A stretch of 16,653 nt of DNA from Alphaproteobacteria bacterium. Its GTDB lineage: Bacteria; Pseudomonadota; Alphaproteobacteria; JAAXGF01. The translations under genes and the position numbers were made by a program. Each line of letters starts with the position of its first letter. Position 1 is the stretch's first letter. The stretch spans positions 1 through 16,653 of the forward strand of contig JAAXGF010000149.1 in NCBI GenBank assembly GCA_012267605.1. The letters run 5' to 3'. Shown here piece after piece: positions 1 through 6,692 of this stretch. Under the pieces are notes generated by a model. That model was not told the DNA's origin, ran no database searches, and saw only the letters and a program-made list of their open reading frames with translations.

Positions 1-346
1 GATACGGTCCTGCAGTGCCGGGGCGCCGTCCAGAACCGCCGGTCTTCTCCCTCGCCGTAATCGGGCTGGGTGAGCACGGCGTAGACCCACGACAGGCCGT
101 GAAGCCGGTGCGCCGCCGTCCAGCCGGCGCCGGCCGCGCTCCGCAGTTCGGCCCCCTGGGCGCCGTCGGCGTCGAAATACTCGTAGACCTCGATTTTCCC
201 CTGGTAGGCGCCCGAGCCGGAGAGGCGGTTGCCGTTCCGGGAAAACGTCACCTCCTCGCCGTCCGCCCAGATGCGCTCGATGCCGTCGCAGGCGCCCTCG
301 GACAGCACCAGCGCGAGGTGCAGCACCCGCCCGCCGCCGGTCTCCT
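1..346 (-). pseudogene. Phage tail-tip (J/host-specificity-like) protein fragment, cut by IS junction and window edge
   Basis: The complement is open across the whole stretch, with strongly GC-rich third positions. It encodes LALVLSEGACDGIERIWADG followed by GWTAAHRLHGLSWVYAVL. From knowledge of the family, the pattern 'ALxEGPIxGIxRIWADG ... GWTAxHRLRGxAYV' is typical of tail-tip/host-specificity proteins of siphophages and gene transfer agents. The upstream part of the gene is missing: just before KETGGGRV the sequence changes into an IS21-type end. The downstream part runs off the left window edge, so whether the rest is intact is unknown. The identification rests on remembered motif resemblance. 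A plus-strand reading of the same bases (15-407) is low-complexity Ala/Gly/Pro and looks like a shadow. Confidence 0.55.
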
Positions 347-735
347 TGTATGTTATTCGGCGTGGAATATTGGCCCCCTTGAGGGGGTAATCGGCACCCC
401 CCCTTGATGGAGTAGCAAAACTCGCCTCGTTGATTGGACGAACGAGGAGGGAGGAGATATTGGTTGTGGAGACGATTGCGCGAATCCGCCGGGAACATTT
501 GGGTAAAGGGGTGGCAATCAAGAAGATAGTCCGGGACTTGAAGGTCTCCCGGAACACGGTCCGCAAGGTAGTGCGGAGCGATGAGACGTTGTTTGGCTAC
601 GAGCGCAGGGTCGAACCGATGCCGAAGCTGGGTCCGTGGGTTAAGGAGTTGGAGCGTTTCCTGGAAGCCAATGAGGGGAAGGCGCGACGGGATCGTCTGT
701 CGGTGCTGCGCATTTACGAAGGTCTCGCGTCCCCG
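347..735 (+). mobile_element. IS21-family insertion sequence remnant, left end only
   Basis: The left end, TGTATGTTATTCGGCGTGG, and the following GGCCCCCTTGAGGGGGTAAT tract resemble the terminal region of IS21-family elements, which begin TGT and carry a 'GGxGTGGAAxxTTGGCCCCC' block upstream of istA. The exact first base is 347 or 351. The istA start follows about 110 bp in, as usual. Everything after roughly position 730 is missing: no catalytic part of IstA, no IstB, and no matching right end. The element is therefore a dead fragment whose right junction is undefined. Confidence 0.65.
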
Positions 736-762
736 GCATGGGACTCTGCCACCATTCCCTGA
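460..762 (+). pseudogene. istA: Truncated IS21-family transposase IstA (N-terminal fragment)
   Basis: This encodes the DNA-binding N-terminus of an IS21-type IstA: ETIARIRREHLGKGVAIKKI, then the helix-turn-helix stretch LKVSRNTVRKVVRS, then PKLGPWVKELERFLEANEGK and RLSVLRIYEGL. Full IstA proteins are roughly 400-500 residues with a DDE catalytic core. Here the similarity stops after about 90 residues (near position 730), and a non-homologous tail runs to a TGA at 760-762. The frame is open from a TTG at 430, but the AGGAGGGAGGAG tract just upstream favours a start at TTG 460 or GTG 466. The product cannot catalyse transposition; a DNA-binding peptide is conceivable but unsupported. Confidence 0.75.
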
Positions 763-1543
763 ACCGGCATCATCGGATTCTTTGCCGCAAATGCCACATG
801 ACGTTTTCCGTGGAACAACCTTAAAGGGGCGTTAACTTGATAATTATTTTGGGTCGATTGATTCGGGCTTTTGCGAGTACGGGATGCTTTGGTTAGGAGC
901 CGGCTCCAACGAAATCTGTTACGACAATTCTGGTGGTGCCGGTGGGGCCGAACCCGCTTCCCCCAATACCATGACCCATAGACATACGAGAGGCAGTCTA
1001 AGAGAAGCGTATGGTTCCACGTTGCAGCGATGCAACTTTTTGCAGAATCTTGATTGGTGTTAGGATTCAACGCCTATCACGGCTAGGTGGAATTGAAATT
1101 TCTTATTGAGTACGACTATTCATTAGGCTGAATCGCAAATTTTTTGTGACGTCGAGCGTACCCATTTCGATCGCCAAGTCTAAGATTTCACGTGCCCATG
1201 TTTGCGTCACCGTTTATCGAAACGATGCTTCTCTGCGGAGAGACTCTCCTCTTCCCGTCTATTGAGTGTATCAATGCTTTATGAAAACCGCAGATATCAG
1301 TTCCCGGCCATGAATTTCAACATAATTTGCAAGGCCTACACGAGAGTCTAGAGGGAGTCTGAATGTGTTAGTCGAAAATCAAGGTAAAATTAACTTTCTT
1401 GTCTAAAAGTATTGCTGATCAAAGGAGCACATAGCCAGATCCTTGGCTGCTTCTATCGTGGGATTTATCACTCGATCGTCTAACACAACTAGCGCATAGG
1501 CCTGCGTGTGGACGATGCCGGCGTGGAAAAAGGGAACAACGTT
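763..1543. other. Gene-poor stretch between IS remnant and Amt-MCP gene
   Basis: I recognise no protein here. Open frames exist (for example on the minus strand, 714-1070), but their products have no family character and span the IS junction. The composition is more AT-rich than neighbouring genes, especially around 1070-1500. Two short perfect dyads are visible: CGTTT-ATCG-AAACG (1211-1224) and GGAGAG-A-CTCTCC (1237-1249). They could be operator half-sites for the downstream gene. I found no convincing sigma-54 (GG-N10-GC) or NtrC-type site, although Amt genes are often nitrogen-regulated. Confidence 0.5.
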
Positions 1544-4021
1544 ATGAAGAGCTCAACTAAATCCTTTTCAATCTTTGCTTGCGTCTTTGGATTAGCATTT
1601 ACCCCGTTAGCCGCCTTGGCTGCGGGCGCTGGAGATGTTGTTACCCGCGCTGAACTCGAGGAACTACGCGCGGCCATGGAAGCGCAATTGCAGGCCCAGG
1701 CTGGAAACGTCGATTTCACTTGGACCATGGTCGCTGCCGCCCTCGTCTTCCTCATGCAGGGCGGTTTCATGCTGTTGGAAGCCGGCATGGTCCGTTCAAA
1801 AAATTCCATCAACGTCGCGCAAAAGAACATCGCGGATTTCGTGGTATCGACCTGCGTCTTCTTTGTCGCTGGGTTTACCATCATGTTCGGCTCATCGGTT
1901 GGCGACCTATGTGGCTGGGGCGGTATTAGCTGGGGCGAGGCGGCAGAATGGACCTTTACATTCTTCGTTTTCCAACTGGTCTTCTGCGGCACGGCGGCAA
2001 CGATCGTTTCGGGTGCGGTCGCGGAGCGCATGAAATTTTCGGGTTATCTCATTATCACCGTCGTCATTGCCTTGATCATATACCCGGTATTCGGCCACTG
2101 GGCCTGGGGCAACCTTTTGATCGGGGACAACACGGCCTGGCTTGCCGACGAAGGGTTTATCGATTTTGCTGGATCAACGGTGGTTCACTCCGTCGGCGGT
2201 TGGGTGGCCCTGGCGGCCATTCTCGTGGCCGGTCCGCGCATTGGCCGTTTCGACGCCGCGGGGAATCCGCAACGCATTCATGGCCACAGCGCTGTTCTCG
2301 CGACCCTGGGCTGTGTAATTCTTTGGGTCGGCTGGCTCGGCTTCAATGCCGGTTCAACCACCGCCGGTACACCCGATATCGGCCACATCGCCGCCAATAC
2401 GATGATCGCCGGCGGCTTTGGCGGCACGATGTCATTGATTGTAGGCCGCTGGTTGGATGGCTTGTTCCGGCCCGAACGTACGATTAACGGCGTTCTCGCC
2501 GGTCTGGTAGGGATTACCGCCGGCTGCGACGCGGTTGGCGCGTGGGGTGCCATGACCATAGGCCTGACCAGCGGTGTCCTGGTGATCGTGGCCACCGAGA
2601 TCATGGAACGCGTCTTCAAGATTGACGACGTCATCGGCGCCGTTCCCGTCCATGGCGTTTGCGGGGCTTGGGGCACCATGCTTCTCGCATTCGTTTGCCT
2701 GGAGGACAAGCTCGCCGTGGGCAGCAGATTCGACCAATTCCTGGTGCAAGCCGAAGGCGTTGCCGTCGGATTCGCTTGGGCATTCTTTGTCTCTTACGGC
2801 CTTTTCAAGCTCCTGAACGCAACCGTCGGATTACGGGTTACGGCAGACGAAGAAATCCGAGGTCTCAACGAGGCCGAGCACGGGGCGACCCTGGGCACCG
2901 GCATGATTCAGAACGCGCTGCAGGAACTGGCCAGCGGCGAAGGCGATATCACCAGACGTCTCGATGCCTCGACCGGCGACGAGGCCGCGGAGGTCGCTTA
3001 TGCCTTCAATCAACTGATGGACAAATTGCAGAACATGTTGGACGGCATTGGTCAAGGTGCGCGCCGGTTGGTTTCGTCTTCGCGAAGACTGAGCCAGGTC
3101 GGTGAAGAACTGAGTATACATTCAGGGTCCACGCATACGCGTTCGGGAGACGCGTCGGAATCGATCGGCGTGGTGTCCGACAATGTCGATTCCATGACGC
3201 AGTCGATCCGCGATGTCGACGCCAAAATTGCGTCGATCTCCTCGGGTGCCGAGGAAATGACGGCTCAGGTCTCCAAGGCGTCAAGCGAATTCGAGAATAT
3301 GGCGGACACCATCCGTTCATTGGCTGAGATCGCCAACGTCGCAGGGTCCGAATCTGAAAGCGCGAAACGAGCGGTGGACGGGGCGTCTTCAAACGTCACC
3401 GAACTCAATGCCGCGACCGATGCCATCGAAAAAGTCGTCGAGTCGATCAACGAGATCGCCCACAAGACCAAAGTCCTGTCGCTTAACGCGACGATCGAGG
3501 CGGTTCGTGCCGGGGAGGCCGGAAAGGGTTTCGCGGTAGTTGCCCATGAAGTGAAAGCTTTGGCGGAAGCAACAGAACACGCGACCATCGAAATCGGCGA
3601 CCGCGTGAGGGATATCAAAGGCGATACATCGAGCGTGACCGACGCGATTGGCGAAATGACCAGCGTTATTGACCGAATGGTCGAATCGAGCCGGTCGCTA
3701 TCGAACACGGCAACCGAGCAAGAAAAAACCGTGAGCGAGGTTCGCGACCAGATGCATAGTGCCGCAACCCACGCCGGCAAAATCACGAGCTCAATTTCCG
3801 AAATCGCCGAGAAATCGAATCATGTCAGTGAATCGGCCTCTCGCACCGCCGATGCCACTCACCGGGTACATTCCAACGTGCGCGAAGTGAGTGAAACCGC
3901 ACAGGAAACCACCCGCACCGCGTCCACCGTCAACGGCGTCTCGGAAGACGTGAATCGCATCGCCAAGGAGCTGGATTCGATGGTCACGAATTTGGGCTCG
4001 CAAAAATCGGATGTCGCATAA
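1544..4021 (+). CDS. Ammonium transporter-HAMP-methyl-accepting chemotaxis fusion protein (Amt-MCP)
   Basis: An 825-residue protein. The ATG at 1544 is chosen because AAGGGAA lies about 7 bp upstream and a Sec signal peptide follows (MKSSTKSFSIF...LAALAAG). An in-frame GTG at 1508 would add 12 unsupported residues. A short charged helix (TRAELEELRAAMEAQLQAQ, residues 35-53) precedes an Amt/Rh channel of about residues 58-430. Pore residues known from E. coli AmtB are all present: gate Phe147 and Phe267, Trp188, Asp207, Ser271, and twin histidines His215 (STVVHS) and His370 (VPVHGVCG). The Amt tail motif GLRVTADEEIRGLNEAEHG follows, then HAMP (about 459-503; GEGDITRRL, AYAFNQLMDKL). The chemoreceptor hairpin has its tip at 635-670 (LSLNATIEAVRAGEAGKGFA) and a methylation-helix candidate SSGAEEMTAQV. 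No NWETF-type CheR/CheB tether is seen at the C-terminus, and no glnK lies nearby. Inferred role: ammonium sensing or transport coupled to CheA signalling at the inner membrane. Domain calls are firm; function is inferred. Confidence 0.93.
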   Translation: MKSSTKSFSIFACVFGLAFTPLAALAAGAGDVVTRAELEELRAAMEAQLQAQAGNVDFTWTMVAAALVFLMQGGFMLLEAGMVRSKNSINVAQKNIADFVVSTCVFFVAGFTIMFGSSVGDLCGWGGISWGEAAEWTFTFFVFQLVFCGTAATIVSGAVAERMKFSGYLIITVVIALIIYPVFGHWAWGNLLIGDNTAWLADEGFIDFAGSTVVHSVGGWVALAAILVAGPRIGRFDAAGNPQRIHGHSAVLATLGCVILWVGWLGFNAGSTTAGTPDIGHIAANTMIAGGFGGTMSLIVGRWLDGLFRPERTINGVLAGLVGITAGCDAVGAWGAMTIGLTSGVLVIVATEIMERVFKIDDVIGAVPVHGVCGAWGTMLLAFVCLEDKLAVGSRFDQFLVQAEGVAVGFAWAFFVSYGLFKLLNATVGLRVTADEEIRGLNEAEHGATLGTGMIQNALQELASGEGDITRRLDASTGDEAAEVAYAFNQLMDKLQNMLDGIGQGARRLVSSSRRLSQVGEELSIHSGSTHTRSGDASESIGVVSDNVDSMTQSIRDVDAKIASISSGAEEMTAQVSKASSEFENMADTIRSLAEIANVAGSESESAKRAVDGASSNVTELNAATDAIEKVVESINEIAHKTKVLSLNATIEAVRAGEAGKGFAVVAHEVKALAEATEHATIEIGDRVRDIKGDTSSVTDAIGEMTSVIDRMVESSRSLSNTATEQEKTVSEVRDQMHSAATHAGKITSSISEIAEKSNHVSESASRTADATHRVHSNVREVSETAQETTRTASTVNGVSEDVNRIAKELDSMVTNLGSQKSDVA

Positions 4022-4030
4022 TTCGCCACT

Positions 4031-4080
4031 CGGCCCGCGCGTTTGAATTTATCCTGACGAGGGAATCAAACCGCGGGCCG
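4031..4080. terminator. Stem-loop between convergent Amt-MCP and kdsD genes
   Basis: CGGCCCGCGCGTTTGA (4031-4046) pairs with TCAAACCGCGGGCCG (4066-4080), with one bulged base and a 19-nt loop. It begins 10 bp after the Amt-MCP stop codon and lies between two convergent genes. There is no T-tract on either side, so it may work as an RNA 3'-end stabiliser or a factor-assisted terminator rather than a classical intrinsic one. Confidence 0.6.
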
Positions 4081-4158
4081 AATTCATTCGATCGGGATCG
4101 GTCGAGCCATGGAGCATTGACAAGCTCATGGCTGACCCCCGGGTAAATCTCGTCGCCG

Positions 4159-5190
4159 CTATGTCGTTTTCGATCCGCGACGTGTTTTTGGCGAAAAGCC
4201 GACTTCTCGGGCCAGAATGTCGTGGATGTGTATGCTGCCCACCAGATAGCCGTCGCTGTCACTGCACAAAAGCGAGGTAATAGCGTGGGTTTCCATCAGG
4301 CGTAAGGCCTCCATGGCAAGCGCATCTCGGGAGATCGCTTTGGGCGAGGGGGTCATGATGGTGGCCGCGGTTTGCTCGGCGAACTGGGTTCGATCACTGG
4401 CCGCCCGGCGAATGTCGCCATCGGCGATGAGACCGACCGAGGCCGTCTTCACCCGGCCATCGGCTGCGCGATCGCCGACCACGCCGAAACCACGCCCGCC
4501 AAGGGAAATTTGTTCGAGAACCTCATAGATGGTGGCCGACGGCGCCAGCCAGGTTGTCTCGGCCAGCGGAATCATCAAATCGCCGACGGTGCGCAGCTTC
4601 CAGCCGAGGTTGCCGCCCGGGTGATAGCGGTGAAATTGCTCGGCCGAAAACCCCCTGAGACTGAGACTGGCCATAAGCAGCGCATCGCAAACCGCGAGCG
4701 TGGTCGTGGTTGAAGAAGTGGGCGCCAGACGGCCGACACCGGCCTCCCCACCAACTCTGGTTTCGATGATCCAGTCCATATAGGGGGCGAGTGCGCAATC
4801 GCGGGACCGGGTAACCCCCGCCGCGGCGACACCGAATTGCTTGAGCGCCGGGACCACCGCGAGCAACTCCTCGGTATTCCCCGAATGGCTCAGCAAGATG
4901 GCCAGGCTGCCATGCTCCGCAATGCCCAGATCGCCGTGCAGCGCGTCGGTTGGATGCACAAACGCCGCGCCGTGACCGGTGGACAGCAAGCTGGCGGCGA
5001 ACTTCTTGCCGATGGTGCCGGATTTACCCACACCGAGAACCAAAGTGAAACTATCCCGGCGCGACAGCGATCGGGCGCATTCCGCGAAATCGTGGCCCAG
5101 ACCAGAAGCGGCAGCGCGCAAGCAGCTGGCGCCGTCCTCTAGGACGTCGACCCCAGCCGCGATGATCGATTCGTCCGTTCTTTCCGCCAT
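4159..5190 (-). CDS. kdsD: SIS-CBS sugar-phosphate isomerase, KdsD/KpsF/GutQ family (arabinose-5-phosphate isomerase)
   Basis: 343 residues, close to the family norm of about 320-330. The SIS domain shows GVGKSGTIGKKF (53-64), DALHGDLG (82-89), SHSGNTEE (101-108), LAPTSSTTTT (155-164) and HRYHPGGNLG (187-196). Two CBS domains follow (about 205-265 and 276-330). The family interconverts ribulose-5-phosphate and arabinose-5-phosphate, feeding Kdo synthesis for lipopolysaccharide or capsule. No other Kdo gene lies in the window, so a different sugar phosphate is possible. The start is ATG at 5190, matching where family members begin. The frame stays open to 5475, but that extension is not family-like and overlaps the divergent rhodanese gene. 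Upstream, GGCGGCGG is only a weak ribosome site. Promoters for both divergent genes should lie in 5191-5398. Confidence 0.88.
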   Translation of the reverse strand: MAERTDESIIAAGVDVLEDGASCLRAAASGLGHDFAECARSLSRRDSFTLVLGVGKSGTIGKKFAASLLSTGHGAAFVHPTDALHGDLGIAEHGSLAILLSHSGNTEELLAVVPALKQFGVAAAGVTRSRDCALAPYMDWIIETRVGGEAGVGRLAPTSSTTTTLAVCDALLMASLSLRGFSAEQFHRYHPGGNLGWKLRTVGDLMIPLAETTWLAPSATIYEVLEQISLGGRGFGVVGDRAADGRVKTASVGLIADGDIRRAASDRTQFAEQTAATIMTPSPKAISRDALAMEALRLMETHAITSLLCSDSDGYLVGSIHIHDILAREVGFSPKTRRGSKTT

Positions 5191-5398
5191 CCGTTGACCG
5201 CCGCCTGTGAACCGGCCACGGAGCTTAGCCGAGGGCTCCCTGGGCGACAACCTACAGACCTCTAAGGCAACCCCGACGCACCACCGCCGGCTGGCGGGTT
5301 GATTGGCCTTGACGCCCATGGGGAAAGCCGCCAATCCTCGTGGTCTAAATGTCGGGTGCAAACCGCTCGCGAGAAAGTCTGTTGAGGAGGAAAGGGTC

Positions 5399-5779
5399 AT
5401 GCTTAAGCGAAATGCATCGCAGTTGGTGAGCGAGGCGAACAACGCAGTTGAAACCATCCCGGTCGAAAAAGGCATCGCCCTGGTGGGCGACGACGGCGTG
5501 GTTATTGTCGATGTCCGTGAAACCGTGGAGCGTCAACAAGGCGGCGCGATCAAGGGGTCGGTACACGCCGCCCGCGGGTTTTTGGAATTCCAAGCCGATC
5601 CGGATCACCCCAAATACAATCCGGCCATTCGGCAGGACAAACGGCTGGTGTTGTATTGCGCCACGGGTGGCCGCTCCGCCCTGGCGGCGAAAACACTTGT
5701 TGACATGGGATACCCCAATGTTTGCCACATCGCTGGCGGCTTCGGTGCCTGGACGACGGCGGGCGGGCCAACGGAATAG
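5399..5779 (+). CDS. Single-domain rhodanese-like sulfurtransferase
   Basis: 126 residues, one rhodanese domain, no signal peptide, so probably cytoplasmic. The CH2A-like VVIVDVRE (34-41), HAARG (56-60), the active-site loop YCATGGRSA with Cys87, and the closing HIAGGFGAW (110-118) are all visible. The family moves sulfane sulfur through a cysteine persulfide; the physiological donor and acceptor cannot be told from sequence. The loop CATGGRS is the kind found in small GlpE/PspE-type and SseA-like proteins. The start is ATG 5399 behind a strong GAGGAGG at 5384-5390. An in-frame TTG at 5303 would add 32 unlikely residues. It is divergent from the isomerase gene and convergent with the lipoprotein gene, whose stop codon is only 8 bp away. 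Confidence 0.9.
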   Translation: MLKRNASQLVSEANNAVETIPVEKGIALVGDDGVVIVDVRETVERQQGGAIKGSVHAARGFLEFQADPDHPKYNPAIRQDKRLVLYCATGGRSALAAKTLVDMGYPNVCHIAGGFGAWTTAGGPTE

Positions 5780-5787
5780 CGAGGCGA

Positions 5788-6624
5788 TCAGCGGTCCACC
5801 ACCCAGCGGCCGACGCCCGTGAGGCCGGTAGCGGTGCGGGGGTAGCCGGTGACCGATTCCGAACCGCCGTTTGGCCGCGGGATGGTCTTGGTCATCTCGC
5901 GGTCCTTTCGGATGCCCTCGAGAAAGGCTTCCTTCGGCGTGATCCAGATTATGTATTTGCAATTACCCTTGGTGAACGTGAAGCCTAGGTGGGCGCCGAT
6001 CTCTCCCTTTTGATTGCCGTTATCCTTCGGATCCCAGCCCCACACATTTTCGATCTCCGGGTGAGATTGGTTCCAACCGTGCCGCCCCGGCCATTCGACC
6101 GGCTGGTGGTCGTACTCACGCGGATTGCCCTGGCTATCATTGTCGCCAGTCACCTTGGTCGGTGCCTTTTGCGACGGCGACCATTCGGCATCGTCCTTGA
6201 TGGTCTGATTGGCGGTGAAGAAATCTCCCTTGTGCTTACCGCGCCAGACGTTCCAATCGTCCGGCGAATCATAACCGCGGGGATTGGTCAAAGCGTCGAC
6301 GCAGCATTCCTTGGTCAGCCGCGGCACGCACCCCAGCCACTCGTCGTTGGACTGTTCCTGGCCCAGACGCGCCTTATGCCGATTTACCAATAGTTGGCAA
6401 AGGCTGTCCTTGGATTGATCTCGAAGGGCACCCCAGGAGAAGTCCATATCATCGTTATCGACGCTCCGCCGCAAGCGCAGTAAAATTCGCGTGAAAGCCG
6501 TATCTCCGGGATACATGTCTGGCCCCCTGTTGGGGTTGCCATTGGCGCCGTCTCGTTGGTTGTTGGCGCACCCTCCAGTGGCGATCACGAGGCACAAGAT
6601 TGCATTGACGACTAGGCGATTCAT
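5788..6624 (-). CDS. Putative exported lipoprotein of unknown function
   Basis: 278 residues; I do not recognise the family. The N-terminus MNRLVVNAILCLVIATGGC is a short positively charged, hydrophobic signal ending at a candidate lipidated Cys19 followed by ANN. The lipobox (TGGC) is imperfect because the -3 residue is Thr. The mature part is hydrophilic, rich in Asp, Asn, Gly and Trp, and has five further cysteines (76, 99, 107, 108, 222), including an adjacent CC pair, which fits a disulfide-bonded periplasmic protein. Trp-rich stretches (DWNVWRGKHKGDFF; NVWGWDPKDNGNQ) suggest a surface-binding fold, but that is a guess. AGGGGGTGAG upstream of ATG 6624 is a plausible ribosome site. It lies 68 bp downstream of the symporter gene on the same strand and may be co-transcribed. 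Confidence 0.8.
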   Translation of the reverse strand: MNRLVVNAILCLVIATGGCANNQRDGANGNPNRGPDMYPGDTAFTRILLRLRRSVDNDDMDFSWGALRDQSKDSLCQLLVNRHKARLGQEQSNDEWLGCVPRLTKECCVDALTNPRGYDSPDDWNVWRGKHKGDFFTANQTIKDDAEWSPSQKAPTKVTGDNDSQGNPREYDHQPVEWPGRHGWNQSHPEIENVWGWDPKDNGNQKGEIGAHLGFTFTKGNCKYIIWITPKEAFLEGIRKDREMTKTIPRPNGGSESVTGYPRTATGLTGVGRWVVDR

Positions 6625-6692
6625 CGTTGCTCACCCCCTGCGCGCGCGGTTCAGTTTGCTCAATTAGACGCACCAGCAGGGTACCCCATCGT

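Noticed and set aside
714..1070. 118-codon minus-strand open frame
   Set aside because: It spans the istA break, has no ribosome site or motif, and its composition is not gene-like.
1070..1543. Sigma-54/NtrC promoter for the Amt-MCP gene
   Set aside because: I looked for GG-N10-GC with TGGC/TTGC context and for NtrC dyads and found no convincing match.
1489..2031. 180-codon minus-strand frame opposite the Amt start
   Set aside because: Antisense shadow of the Amt channel coding sequence, with an Ala/Thr/Ser-rich product typical of such shadows.
5191..5475. 95-codon upstream extension of the KdsD frame
   Set aside because: It overlaps the start of the divergent rhodanese gene, has no family similarity and would make the protein about 100 residues too long; ATG 5190 fits the family.
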